Both the position numbers and the translations under genes were made by a program. The notes beneath the pieces were generated by a model. The model did no database searches, was not told the DNA's origin, and worked only from the letters and a program-made list of their open reading frames with translations. Shown one piece after another: positions 1-11,004 of a DNA stretch of 64,000 nucleotides. Source of the stretch: Tritrichomonas musculus (lineage: Eukaryota; Parabasalia; Tritrichomonadida; Tritrichomonadidae); assembly GCA_039105265.1 (NCBI GenBank), contig JAPFFF010000009.1, positions 2,232,001 to 2,296,000 of the forward strand, read 5' to 3'. Positions within the stretch are counted from its first letter, which is position 1, and each line of letters starts with the position of its first letter.

Positions 1-511
1 CGATTTCTGTAACATCCCATTGTGATAAAGGTACTCTCTTTTCGTTGTCACCACCAACGAAAGAAACATCATTCATATCGGAGGCTCCTGCATTTGATTC
101 TTCACCAGTTTGTATAATATGGAAAGTGATTGTAATTGTTGGTGCGGTTGATCGACCTGATTCCATATCATGAGTATATTTAACAGCTCCTTTACCATAA
201 AACTGGGAAACATCAACTGTCATTTTTCCGTAAACTTTTTGTGTTTTTGCGTCAACTATCCTTTTTAATTTAAATTCTAATTTCTTGGGGCGGGTAGATC
301 CATTTGCTTTGCTAATATACATTTTGATTTCTGATTCAAAAGTAGCGTTGTATACAACTTTATGATCGGCGTTTGGTTTCATGGAATCTGTTTCTCCTTT
401 ATCGTTTTTTTTATTCCATTTTAACAAAAATTCACTTTTATTATCGACATGAAGATCGATATCCTCGACAGTAAAGCGCAGAGTGCATGGTATTTTCTTC
501 CAATTATTCAT
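1..511 (-). CDS. NT-C2 (EEIG1/EHBP1-type) domain protein, partial
   Basis: Minus-strand frame that opens with ATG at 511-509 (protein starts MNNWKKIPCTLRFTVEDI) and runs off the left edge, so only about 170 N-terminal residues are present. A stop lies upstream in frame with no other Met between, which fixes the start. The layout (LRFTVEDI strand, a run of charged strands, KLEFKLKRI, then YGKMTVDVSQF) matches the N-terminal C2 domain of the EEIG1/EHBP1 family, a membrane- and Rab-associated module. Family assignment is by pattern recognition; the C-terminal part is unseen, so the cellular role cannot be stated. Confidence 0.6.
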   Translation of the reverse strand, partial: MNNWKKIPCTLRFTVEDIDLHVDNKSEFLLKWNKKNDKGETDSMKPNADHKVVYNATFESEIKMYISKANGSTRPKKLEFKLKRIVDAKTQKVYGKMTVDVSQFYGKGAVKYTHDMESGRSTAPTITITFHIIQTGEESNAGASDMNDVSFVGGDNEKRVPLSQWDVTEI

Positions 512-1572
512 GTCGTAAAAATTTTTAATATAAAAACGATAGATATAGAATTATCACTATTCAATTCATTCCATTGTTTTTTTCAATATGTTTTATTGAA
601 TTGTACAATTCTCCTCTTTTCATCCTATGGGTGTTTTTAATTTTTCGGATATAGGAAAAAAGGTAATAAATTATGAAATCTCATTTTGCTTTCTTTTTTA
701 CAACTAAACTCTCTTCAAAGCAATCCATCGGATTGTATCCAGATTTTGTATTGTATGAAATATTTTGTAAATCTCAGAAAAATTAAAGGTATATGGAAAT
801 GAACTTCATTCAATTTTCCTTATTATTCTTATAAATCATATTTAAGTTCAAAAAAATTTATATTATTATTTTTTTCCATATAAAAACCAATTCTATTATC
901 TTTCAATATTGAATAAATTCATAGAATATTTTTTTTCAATAGTGAACGTTTTGTATAAATTTGATTAACGACATATACAATAAATTATTAATAAAAAACA
1001 AATAAATAAAATCAATATTATTGTTGAACAAATATAAATTTAATTATCTAATCACAAATTCTTATTATTTCCATTATATTTTCACTTTATAGATTTTTTA
1101 TTTTTGAGAAAACTTATAGAATTTTATTTATTGAAATTAGGAAAAGACTTCAATTTAAAATTTACATTTTCATTTTTTTCTGTTCCTCATTATTTTTTTG
1201 CCTGTAAAAGATTAATAGATAATTATATAATGCTAAATAACTAAATATTCTGATATCAATTTATACTATTGATTGTATATCAAGAAAAACATATTTTGTT
1301 TGAAAAAAACAAAATTGCAAAATACCTAGCTAAGCGATTTGAGCTATTTACAAATATTAACTTATTTATTTTATTTACAATGAAATAAAAGGGGGAAATA
1401 ACTTATTTTTCCATCATAATTAATAATCTTATATATATGATATTCACAAATTTTAAAAAAAAACATATCACATGTGAGGTGAAAAAATAATATCACAATA
1501 ATCAACCAATTGAAAAAAAGATTTACTTAATTCCACAAATGATATGATATATATAAAGCATAACATGTTTAT
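512..1572. other. AT-rich intergenic spacer
   Basis: About 1.06 kb between the 5' end of the NT-C2 gene and the 3' end of the armadillo-like gene. It is very AT-rich with homopolymer runs. I see no convincing ORF, RNA gene or terminal repeat. The promoter of the NT-C2 gene should lie in its left few tens of bases. Confidence 0.5.
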
Positions 1573-2937
1573 TCATTCAGTCTTATCCAACAATTCCAAA
1601 ATTTTATCAATTTTAAAATTGATCTTTTCAGAGTCAATTGATAGGTCTTGTACAAGTGACTGAAAGTCACTTTTGATCAAAAACAAATGATAACTTTTAT
1701 CATTTAGGGATTCGCCTTTCAACAAAGTCGTATAAACAATATTCAAAATTTTTGCTTGAATGTTTTCTTTATAAGACTCAATTAGTTGTAGAAATGATGA
1801 ATTAAAAAAAGGATTTTTCAACAATTGAATTCTCATTTCATAATTATTTTGTGGGATTAAATTTACATACAAATATGAAAGATCTGAGCGTATCTTAAAA
1901 GATGATGAATTGAATAATTGTTCAATTTTTGGAAGAATGTCCAAACTAAGAAGATATCTTTGCATTTCTGGTCCAGAAGCAGCAGATGAAACTAAAAAAT
2001 CAATGCCTGATAAAATAACTTTGTTTTCTTTTTTATCCATTTTTTCATATTTTTGAAAAATGACTTTTATTGCTTGTTTATAATCAAATAATTGGCTGAG
2101 GTTATCATAATTAGATTTATTTATGATGGATCCTAAGAGGTAGAAAACGCTTTTTAAAATTTTATATGATGATGAATATAAACTTTGATTATATTTAAGA
2201 ATGAACTCTGGTATCATAAATTGGTCAACATCAAATCCTCGCTCAATTAAAGCTTCAATTGAATAAAACCAAAACAAATTATTGAAGCGAATGAATGAAG
2301 TTAAAAATTTCATGATGAATTGATAATGATATGGTTCTAATTGATGAATATACCTAGTTGTGATATAAAAGAATCTAATAATATAATTACAAAGTTCTTC
2401 TTCTTCTGGTAATTCATTTGCTATCGTTGAAATTTGGCTGATTATGAAATTTTGAATATCTTGATTTGCCTCTGTAAAAATATTGCTCATAATTTTGATT
2501 ATATTTGTTTTTTCTATATCATATTCAAAAATTCCTGAAAGAGCTTGAATAAATTGATTAGTTGCATATGAACTATACTTGGGATATTCAATATAACATG
2601 TAATATCTGAAATTATAGGAATCAATATCTCATATATGTCATTATCTAGCTGAAGATTTGTTATTAAGGAAAAAAATAGCGGAAAGAAGCATTCAAAATT
2701 GGACAGAATTTGATAAATAATATCATTATTTTCATAATTATTATCTAGCATATCTTTAAGCATTGAAATGGGAGTGGGTAAAAATTCAAAGTTTTCTTCA
2801 TTACTGCATTCTTGAAATTGAAGGATTGTATTTTGAATATAATCTTTTAACTCATTATCTAGTTCATCAATAGATGGGTCTTCTGTGGTTTGTTTTTTGA
2901 ATGTTTTTATTAAAGAAAATTTCTTTTTCCCAATCAT
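1573..2937 (-). CDS. armadillo-like helical repeat protein, unknown role
   Basis: 454-residue protein starting at ATG 2937 (MIGKKKFSLIKTFKK). The frame is open a few codons further upstream but only with a TTG, so the ATG is preferred. After a basic N-terminus and an acidic stretch, the whole chain is alpha-helical, Leu/Ile/Phe-rich, with repeated 40-residue helical pairs such as QILSNFECFFPLFFSLI and ALSGIFEYDIEKTNIIKIMS, typical of divergent ARM/HEAT proteins that are abundant in trichomonads. No enzyme motif is visible. It lies 126 bp downstream of the flavodiiron gene on the same strand. Likely a scaffold or importin-like adaptor, but no partner can be named. Confidence 0.6.
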   Translation of the reverse strand: MIGKKKFSLIKTFKKQTTEDPSIDELDNELKDYIQNTILQFQECSNEENFEFLPTPISMLKDMLDNNYENNDIIYQILSNFECFFPLFFSLITNLQLDNDIYEILIPIISDITCYIEYPKYSSYATNQFIQALSGIFEYDIEKTNIIKIMSNIFTEANQDIQNFIISQISTIANELPEEEELCNYIIRFFYITTRYIHQLEPYHYQFIMKFLTSFIRFNNLFWFYSIEALIERGFDVDQFMIPEFILKYNQSLYSSSYKILKSVFYLLGSIINKSNYDNLSQLFDYKQAIKVIFQKYEKMDKKENKVILSGIDFLVSSAASGPEMQRYLLSLDILPKIEQLFNSSSFKIRSDLSYLYVNLIPQNNYEMRIQLLKNPFFNSSFLQLIESYKENIQAKILNIVYTTLLKGESLNDKSYHLFLIKSDFQSLVQDLSIDSEKINFKIDKILELLDKTE

Positions 2938-3063
2938 AATATTAAAGTGAAACAAAAAATTTAGTGAAACGAAAATATAAAAAATGAAAAGTGAACTTAG
3001 CTTTCAACTTTTTCAAATAAAAAAATAACGAGTAAATGTTTAAATGTTTTAATAAGTTATTAT

Positions 3064-4332
3064 TTAGTGTTGGCTATTTACAGTTGCGATAACTGCTTTA
3101 CCGAGTTGTTGTCCTAATTCTTCGCATTTCTGGAAATCTTTATCATCTGGATTCCAGTGAGCCATAACTGGATCTGAAACTTCCTTAACCTTGTTTGGAG
3201 TGAAGAGTGCTTGGCGAATTCCACTTGGAACAGCATTCTTGTTCCATCCAAAGGTTCCGAAAATACCGCCAACTTTATCTTTGATGCCTTCACATTTGAG
3301 ATAGCTCAAATGGCATGCAAGATCTGGAAGAATGCATTCGTGAAGAGTAGAAGATCCAACAGCAAGTCCTGCGCTGTCAATTAATTCAGTTGCAGTATTT
3401 GTGATATGTGTTCTACGTGCATGAATCATTTTAACATCGACACCTGTCTTGGCAGCTCCAGAAGCGACAGCACTTGCCATTTTTTCAGTTCCGAACCAGT
3501 TGCAATCATACAAAACTGTAAGTTTCTTGGCTGGTTTTTGGTTGGCCCAATCTGTGTAAAGCTTAATGACATGAGCAATATCTTCTGGTCTTCTGCATCC
3601 AACACCATGAGCTGGAAGAATTACATCAATTCCTGGAAGAGAAGCAGCTGTTTTGATGGCTTTAAGAACAGGGTTCCTGAGTTTGAGCAAAATGTTTCCG
3701 AAATAGCTCTTTAATTCAGAATTGTACAATCCTGAATCAATTTCATCAACAAATCTCTTTGAAGAAGCAATGTGTTGTCCAAATGCATCAGATGTAAAGA
3801 GGACTCTTTGATCTGGGACATAGGTAACAGCTTGTTCTGGCCAGTGAGCCATTGGAACGCCTGCCATGACAACTTGTTTGTCTCCTAATTGGATTGGTTC
3901 GCCAAGTTTAACAATCTTATGATTCCAATTTTTGGTATTGTAAAATCTTGATAAGGTATTGAAGTTTTGTTTTGTGCAAAGAAGTTGAACATGTGGGAAA
4001 TCTTTCATAAACTGGGTGATACCAGAAGTGTGATCTGGTTCAGCATGTTGCAAGATAATGTAGCTAAGTTGACGGAGATCCTCGCCATACATGGTTTGAA
4101 GACGGCTGACCCATGTATTATAAAATGGAGATTTGACACAATCAATGAGAGTTGGTTTTGAGCATTGGATTAAATAAGAGTTGTAAGATGTTCCAACTGG
4201 AGCGTGCATTGAATGAAATTCTCTTAAATCCCAGTCATTGACGCCGATCCAGAAAATGTTTTTGGCAACTTCGGTAATGCCAGCATCAAAAGCAGCTGCT
4301 GAAAGTTTGCGAGATAAGAAACTCGAGATCAT
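3064..4332 (-). CDS. A-type flavoprotein (flavodiiron O2/NO reductase), hydrogenosomal
   Basis: 422 residues from ATG 4332. An upstream in-frame GTG at 4353 would add seven residues; the ATG is preferred because it gives MISSFLSRKLSAAAF, a short Ser/Arg leader like trichomonad hydrogenosomal presequences. Residues ~15-260 form the metallo-beta-lactamase-like half with all expected di-iron ligands: H96-x-E98-x-D100-H101, H163, D182 and H242. Residues ~271-422 form the FMN-binding flavodoxin half (LTVLYDCNWFGTEKMA phosphate loop, later GIFGTFGWN). Length is normal for class A flavodiiron proteins. The enzyme reduces O2 to water and/or NO to N2O and protects oxygen-sensitive hydrogenosomal enzymes. 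Codon use is richer in G/C than neighbours, as expected for high expression. Confidence 0.93.
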   Translation of the reverse strand: MISSFLSRKLSAAAFDAGITEVAKNIFWIGVNDWDLREFHSMHAPVGTSYNSYLIQCSKPTLIDCVKSPFYNTWVSRLQTMYGEDLRQLSYIILQHAEPDHTSGITQFMKDFPHVQLLCTKQNFNTLSRFYNTKNWNHKIVKLGEPIQLGDKQVVMAGVPMAHWPEQAVTYVPDQRVLFTSDAFGQHIASSKRFVDEIDSGLYNSELKSYFGNILLKLRNPVLKAIKTAASLPGIDVILPAHGVGCRRPEDIAHVIKLYTDWANQKPAKKLTVLYDCNWFGTEKMASAVASGAAKTGVDVKMIHARRTHITNTATELIDSAGLAVGSSTLHECILPDLACHLSYLKCEGIKDKVGGIFGTFGWNKNAVPSGIRQALFTPNKVKEVSDPVMAHWNPDDKDFQKCEELGQQLGKAVIATVNSQH

Positions 4333-5889
4333 TCTGTTATGTGAAGTGATCACAGATTAATTGAAATTTAAATACACCAGAATAATTGATTACAAATTAT
4401 CCATAAATCATGAAAATTTGAGAATGATTTAAAAGCATATGCTTTTAAAATTATTTTTTTATTTATATGCTGTATTCTTAACTATTTCTTATCATTATTT
4501 TTTTTTTAACAAAATGATATGAAAAAAATATCGTATAGTAACATTGTCATTTGATTATTATTATAACACTTGTATTAAAATTTAACTTTTTTTTGATTAT
4601 AAATTTTTGAATTGGTATTTCTTATTAACCCTATATCCTGGTCAATATCAAATAAACAAATTATATTTAGTAAATATATGATATTCATATTTAATTAAAT
4701 TTTATATTGTATAAATTTTATTTAGAAACATAAAATTTTATGAAGATATTTTTTTATTTTAAATTTTAAAAAATTATTAACGGAATTTGTAAATAAAATT
4801 ATTATAAAATAATATTTTAAAAAAATTACTTAAATATAGTGTTTTTATCAACATTAAAAAATGAATAAAATTATTATAAAATAATATTTTCTGGCCAGAT
4901 AAAATAAGTTAACAAAAAAATTGATAGTTTGAATGTAAATTTCCAACGTCTTTTTTTATCATTACAGTTTCCTGTGATCCAAAAAGAAAATGGATTAAAA
5001 TTTATTCTATAAATTTATAATCATTTTGAACTAACAAGTATTATTAAATTTGGATTTACTGATATATGCCAAGGCATGTAGATAAGAAGAGAACAATGAA
5101 TCTTTCAAATTTTTGAATTGTATATTCAAAATTTAATATCAAAAAGTTTGGACTTGGACAATTAGACTCAGAAAAATATCCATTAGCCAAAAATGATAAT
5201 AAATTATTGAATGTGTTTTCATCGATACAATTTCAGACCAAAATACCGAAACAGATGCTGATTATAAAAATATCAGTTTAATACTACTTTTAATTTTCAG
5301 CATTTAATCCGTAGGAATTGAATTGTTAGATGGTTTGTAAATGCTGGTTTTTTCACCTCTGAAAGTTAAATGATAAAAATGGAAAAAGATACCTTATTTG
5401 ATTTTAAAGTTGAGTATAGCTTAATTTTGAGATAATTATAATGAATTGTTGTATTACTAAGCTGTGTTACAGATACTACGTATCTTCTACCTATCTTAGC
5501 ATGTGAATCAGCTACTTTTGATACCTATAATCAATTACATAATTGACACCTACTTTTGATACGAGAGTCAAAAATCATAGTCCATAACATTAAATCGTAA
5601 TACATAACCATATTAATATTATATAACTTTTTATCATCATCCTAGATGAGAAAAGTTAGATATGGTAGTGGGTGATTCTCACCACACTACACTCATAAAA
5701 CTTACACTTTTTGTTGATTTTAATAACGAAAATGATAAAATGACAATCAATTAGCAATGTCATGATTTACGTCTCGTGGCGCGTATTTTTAATGTATAAC
5801 CTCGACGTCAGAGCTGTTGGTGATGATTTCATGTGTTGATATCATGAATGATATAACAATGAATGAAATATAATTTATTGATATCATAA
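4333..5889. other. AT-rich spacer with a possible gene fragment
   Basis: No complete gene. Around 5130-5260 (+) there is a short coding-looking stretch (FGLGQLDSEKYPLAKNDNKL) without start or continuation, perhaps a broken gene. From about 5440 to 5880 base composition becomes less AT-rich, and a short direct repeat ACTTTTGATAC occurs twice near 5511 and 5550. This richer stretch leads directly into the open frame at 5890 and probably belongs to the same old element. Confidence 0.35.
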
Positions 5890-6850
5890 ATGAAACGTTT
5901 AACTGACCCAATCGATTACACACCAATACCAAAAGAATTCGTGTTCTTCAGGGAAGATGGAAAGCAAGACAATGACAGACCAAATAGATTTTATTTTAAT
6001 TTGCCAACTGATTGGTGTATTGCAGACAAAGGAGAGACAATTATTGGCTTTCGTACAATATGGATGTTAGCGAGACGTCGTAAATTGGAATTCAATATCA
6101 AAGTCAAAAAATATTTCAGAAATAACACATCGAAAGTGAGTCAAGTTGAATGTAATATTGTTTCATGGCTATCAACAGACAAGGATTTGAGAGAAATATG
6201 GAAAGATATGAATGAACAATTGAATATCGCTTTTAGACATTACAATAATTATCAATGGAAAGAAGGTTATCCAAAGTTTTTCATCAATGATGAAGAGATA
6301 CCCGAGATGTATATCAAAAACCAAAAACGAATTAAAGACGTTCAAATGGATGGATACTATGACTACAACAAAAAGACATTCATTGAAACTATTTATTCAG
6401 CAGCGAATGAACTAATGGAAGATGAAGTAGATGAAGATGATAAAAATAAATTACGTTATGTTGAAATAGCTATTAAATTTAAATATAGACATTATGACAA
6501 AAATAACAAAGAACAGTATAACGAAACAATTGAATCAATCATAGATGACGATCTTGAATGGTCCACCAACAACATCAACTGTGTTGATGAACTACTCGAA
6601 TCACTTCGTTAGTATCTCGATGATACAAACTGCAATCCAAAGAACAATCTCTAATAAGTCATCTATTACTACAACATCGATGATCTTAACGATCTCGATG
6701 ATCTATTAGCGGACTCATATGCAAGTAACACTGAGTTGGATTCAAAGACTGAGTTAATCATTAACATCATTTGTTTAGTGTAAATCAATAAATTGATCGA
6801 ACCATGTGGAACTTTCGATTTAGATGAATTGTCTGATGATGAAGTGTGAT
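5890..6850 (+). pseudogene. fossil ORF of a possible virus-like element, copy 1
   Basis: An open frame (240 codons at 5890-6612) followed by a decayed acidic tail that still reads as coding-like sequence to about 6850. The protein is rich in Asp, Asn, Lys and Tyr and carries the stretch GETIIGFRTIWMLARRRKLE followed by a FNIKVKKYF strand. The same motif recurs in the frame at 7136, so both are copies of one protein family. I do not recognise a cellular family. Composition and pairing suggest a multi-copy mobile element protein, possibly a structural protein of a Maverick/Polinton-like element, which trichomonads carry in large numbers. It looks broken and old. Family and function are inference. 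Confidence 0.35.
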
Positions 6851-7062
6851 AAGTTATTTTTGTGTTTGACTTAAAAGAGTTAGAAACGGGATAACGCAGA
6901 AGATAGTAGTTAAGAAATCACGCCATTTATATATACCTCTTTTAGTAGAGATTTTTTTGAACTTTTTGTTTTTTTGAATATTCAGTTTTTTTGAATTTTT
7001 TAATTTTCATTTAAGAGGGGAAGGAGGGGTATACAATAAATGTATATATAATAAAAATGGGG

Positions 7063-7135
7063 TCCAGGGGGGAGCCCTTGGAGTAGGCACGAACGGAGCT
7101 AAGCGAAGCTTACCTACATTCGTTAAAAGTTAAAG
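7063..7135 (+). other. GC-rich G-run and hairpin segment
   Basis: An island of much higher GC than its surroundings, with runs of G followed by an imperfect hairpin (arms GTAGG near 7085 and CCTAC near 7112, with AAGCGAAGCTT inside). It lies between the two fossil frames and ends just before the second. It may be a terminal or regulatory part of the old element; nothing more can be supported. Confidence 0.3.
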
Positions 7136-8030
7136 GTGATTATGGAACAACTAAATATTTTATTAGAATGGAGAACATCTAATATTGGTGAAAAAATAAT
7201 CGGGGTTCGAAATATATCAGTTAAATGGAGGACTGATTTGCTTAATTTTAATATTTATGTTAGAGAGTATGATTTTGTTAATGATTCGAAACAGAAATTA
7301 AATAAAACATTATCAGCAGATGAAATGCATGAAATAATTATAAACGCTATGCCATTTGCTTACATAAAAGCATATGAAATTCCTATACATATTAGTAATA
7401 ACTAACGATAGTTGGATTAAGCAATTAAGGATAAGAATATACAAAATCTTTTGAAAGAGAAAATGACGGAGAGAAAGATTCTTCCAGAAGAACCATCTAA
7501 TTTACTAAAACAGTTAGAAGATATTAAAGATGATTATGATTCAATGATAGAAAAAAGTAATGATTTGATTGGTGAAAAATTACTATTCTATTTAAAAAGC
7601 AGTGATATTAATATAGAAGATGTATTTGAAAATAGTCAACATATCTCAAAATTATGATCTATAAAAGCTGATTTAAATAATATTTTTAGATCCGTTGATT
7701 TATTAAACACAAAGTTTAATGATTCAGGTGCATATTATGCATATAATTCCTTTTATAATGGACAGTATAATAAACATCGATATAGGTATTATTTGTATAA
7801 TGATTTCTATTTTATTCCAGTAAATGATGGAGATGAAGAATAAGATTGGAATGATGAACTTATAGATGAAGATACTATTAATGAACAATTAAATGATCAT
7901 ATTAGATTCGATCCATACTCAGGCAAATGGCCAAATGCTTATTCACTATTGCGAAATTATTACCAATTGGTTTATATTTGGTTGGAAAAGATTTTTTTGA
8001 TTTTTATATACATAAATTTTAATAAATACA
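7136..8030 (+). pseudogene. fossil ORF of a possible virus-like element, copy 2
   Basis: A second, more decayed relative of the frame at 5890. It shares the GEKIIGVRNISVKWRTD strand followed by FNIYVREY, then a coiled-coil-like segment (7451-7657) and a Tyr/Asn-rich tail with YNKHRYRYYLYNDFYF. It looks broken in several places. As with copy 1, a virus-like (Maverick-type) origin is only a suggestion from composition and copy pairing; the two copies are clearly diverged, so the insertion is not recent. Confidence 0.35.
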
Positions 8031-8102
8031 TTGAGAAACTCATATATATTTATTTTTTAATTCAATTCATACTTTTTTAAATGAGATATTTGTTGTATTT
8101 AA

Positions 8103-8352
8103 GGGCGTACATCCAATTCAATACTCAGAATTCAATGAGATTTCTCAAATATTTTCGATCTTTTTTGGAGTAAAAAAAGTTGAAAAATCAATTATATTTT
8201 TGGGGAAAATTTTATTGGTCAAAAAAACAATTATTTTTTGATCGTTTAGGACAAATATCATCATTTTTGACCTAAACTTTTTCATAATTTGGAAGTATTG
8301 AAAGATGTATTCTATGAGTTTCTTCAATTTTAACAAGTTTACAACATTTTAG
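8103..8352. mobile_element. TTAA-flanked MITE, one end intact
   Basis: Starts right after a TTAA (8099-8102) with GGGCGTACATCCAATTC. The same left end is found at 41420 and the same right half (TTTTTGATCGTTTAGGAC, later ATTCTATGAGTTT) at 44965-45095, where it forms the two ends of a complete element. Here the right terminal repeat is missing: the match stops at ACATTTT near 8350, where another repeat begins. TTAA targets are typical of Kolobok and piggyBac superfamilies; Kolobok is known from trichomonads. Confidence 0.65.
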
Positions 8353-8664
8353 TAGATATGATTTTATTTCATTCTATTGAATTTTTGATAAGAGCCTCCA
8401 TAGAAAAAAAAATTTTTAATATTCATTTATTCTCACAATTTTTCTGAGTATAAATGAATGAAGTGAAACCAATAATTGAGATAAACTATTAGAAAAAATA
8501 ATTTTATTTTTATTGAAATTTCAATTAATTAATATAATCCTTCAATTTTGGTCTTATCAAAACTTACAACTATCCGAGTAAATTTTGTTTTCTTCCCTTG
8601 TTTTCTTGTTTATATAAATGTTGAATTGGATTTGGCATTTTGTAATTAATAAAATATCCCTAAT
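8347..8664. repeat. dispersed repeat, copy A
   Basis: About 320 bp nearly matching 24665-24886, including CAAAACTTACAACTATCC, TTCTTCCCTTGTTTTCTTG and TGAATTGGATTTGGCATTTT. Copy A carries roughly 90 bp (about 8420-8508) that copy B lacks, with its own small inverted repeat (ATTCATTTA / TAAATGAAT). No ORF and no clear terminal repeat; probably a non-autonomous element or relic. Confidence 0.7.
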
Positions 8665-9682
8665 ACTATACTTATATTGATGGTAAAGGCCAAAGTAAAA
8701 CGGTTTTAGTGAAAATAAAATCAATTTAATATTTTGCATATCTTAAAATCTTGGTGTATTTGCAAATCTTACCACGAGCATATCGTTTTTATATAATAGC
8801 ATACGTCTATATATCATCAAAAGAAACTTTATATTTAAGGTTTGTCATAAATATTATTAAAAAAATCGAATTTAGCATTTAAGCAATGCTTTTTTTTAAC
8901 TTATCATGGCTTGAATGTAGATAAAAAACGCATAAAACGTCAAATCGAAGATGGAAAACATCGGAAAGCTCGTCGTTTTATATTTCTAAAAAAAAATTCA
9001 GAGCTTATTTAAAAATAAGAATGAGATTTTAAAAATATTATTAAATTTCTTGCGGTAAAACTAAGCTAATTATTTATAAATAATTAAAAATGATAATAAT
9101 AAAGATATTATTATTAAATAGAGTAAATAATATGAGGAAATCATTTTAATTTTAAGAATATTGATTATAAAAGCAAATTATCAAAAAACTGCTCTGAAAT
9201 TTTATCAGAAATGAATTTTATTTAATTGAAAAAAAATTGAATGAATAATTGAGCGTTTATCATATCTACATTTTAGGTATATATGCCCTTAAATAACTCT
9301 TTGAAAAAGTTTCATAAGAAATTCTCACAAATTGAAATCAATATATTCATCATTAAACATAAATAATACTACATTGTATGAATTAAATTAGGAAACTCAT
9401 ATCGTTTTATGAATTTATCACTTTAATGAAAGAATATTTATAATTTTTTAATTCATTTTTTTTTCTATATTATGAATTTGTTTTATAATTTACATTTATA
9501 TAATGAATTATTTTATATATCATTGATATAAATATTAAAATTGCATTATATTTTAACAAATAAAATAATATTTTCTTTATTTAACAATAAAGTTTGACAT
9601 ATACTAATATATAACAAAATAAATAAAAATGATGTAAACATACCATTCAATTTTTGAGTTAGGATTTTAAAATCTCTATATA
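8665..9682. other. AT-rich spacer upstream of the lipase gene
   Basis: About 1 kb without a gene. A short less AT-rich patch lies at 8905-8985. The last few tens of bases before 9683 should hold the lipase promoter; no consensus element is certain. Confidence 0.45.
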
Positions 9683-10654
9683 ATGCCCAGCCTTATTACT
9701 GGCTTCTCTGCAACATTACTTAAGTTGGCTATTCGTCTTTCAGTTGCTGCTTACAATAATGACTTTACAGAATTCGATGGCGAAATGATTTATAAAAATA
9801 CAACAGATGGCTTTTTGGAACCAGTTTTTTATGTTTATAAGCTTGATGGCAATTTATGGCTTGTTAATCGTGGATCAATAACAGAAATCGACTATTTATC
9901 ATGCGCAGAATTCAATGAAAGAACAACTGATTTAGGAACTTTTCATGAGGGATTTTATAACGCATCAATAACTACTTTGAGTCAAGCAGAAAAATATATT
10001 GCAGAATTTGATGGAACAATTTATATTACTGGTCATTCATATGGTGCTTCTGTTGCTCCAGTTGAGTATGTTATCTTAAGAAACAAGTACCCAACAAAGG
10101 ATATTAATTGTATGGCATTTGGACCACTTCCTATGATGGACAATACCACATACCTTAAATATACTGATAAACTTGTTACTGTCGTTAACCATCATGACTT
10201 AATCCCAACTTTGTCAGTTCCCAATGTATATAATCAATTTAGCTATCTGATGCCTCTCATTAAATACATACCAGAAGAACAAGTTATAAGCACTCTTGAA
10301 GGTTTTCTTGACTTATTTGAAAAAGGTACCGGATTAATAGATCAGATGCTTTACGAAGCTCTCAAAAGTGATATTCCTGCTCTCGTTGATGCCATTGTTG
10401 GTTATACACAAGGTGAACAAAGACTTATTAGATATCCACCTGGAGTTGTTTATCAAATTGATGTTAGCAATCCAAAGCCACTTGACGAATGCGAAGTTGA
10501 TCCAACTTCTTTCGATACACTCTCAACTTATCTTTGGGCAATGACTGAACATCCAGACACTGTTTATGAAAAAGCTGTATTAGCTATTCCAGAAAACCGC
10601 TTTGCAAGACGTCCACGTATCCATAACCGTTTTAACAATCATCGTGTCAACTGA
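9683..10654 (+). CDS. class 3 lipase (diacylglycerol-lipase-like)
   Basis: 323 residues, start ATG at 9683. Fungal-lipase/DAG-lipase alpha/beta-hydrolase fold: strand LWLVNRGSITEID (residues 58-70, the family's RGT oxyanion strand), HEGFY at 88-92, nucleophile elbow GHSYG with Ser119, catalytic Asp172 in NHHDLIPTLS and probable His290 in the EHPDTVYEKA segment. The triad is therefore complete. There is no clear signal peptide or long membrane segment, so it is probably cytosolic or peripheral. It should hydrolyse acyl esters of glycerolipids. The C-terminus is basic (RRPRIHNRFNNHRVN), possibly for membrane contact. Confidence 0.85.
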   Translation: MPSLITGFSATLLKLAIRLSVAAYNNDFTEFDGEMIYKNTTDGFLEPVFYVYKLDGNLWLVNRGSITEIDYLSCAEFNERTTDLGTFHEGFYNASITTLSQAEKYIAEFDGTIYITGHSYGASVAPVEYVILRNKYPTKDINCMAFGPLPMMDNTTYLKYTDKLVTVVNHHDLIPTLSVPNVYNQFSYLMPLIKYIPEEQVISTLEGFLDLFEKGTGLIDQMLYEALKSDIPALVDAIVGYTQGEQRLIRYPPGVVYQIDVSNPKPLDECEVDPTSFDTLSTYLWAMTEHPDTVYEKAVLAIPENRFARRPRIHNRFNNHRVN

Positions 10655-11004
10655 ATAATAATTAAAAATTAATAAACTAGTTTCATATTTTTCATTACTC
10701 CTAATTTTGAAAATTTATTTGGTAAATTCTTTCTTAATCTTTGATTTCATTTTCATTTTGAAAATCTTAATCAATATTGATATATTAATAATATATGCGT
10801 ATGATGATTCTATTCATTTTAAAAAAAATTTTAAAATATCTCCTTTTCAGCATACAGTTGTTGAATAAAAAAATATTTTGCTGTTAATAGTCTTTTGCAT
10901 TATAAATTTGAGCAAATAATATTGATTTTGTCAAGAATCTAATTTCATCTGCTTAAAAAATAAATATAACATAAACAAATAAACACATTTACAAATATAC
11001 TATT
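10655..11004. other. spacer between convergent genes
   Basis: 350 bp between the 3' ends of the lipase and coiled-coil genes. AT-rich, with several TAAA-type tracts that could serve 3' end formation on both strands. Nothing else seen. Confidence 0.5.
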
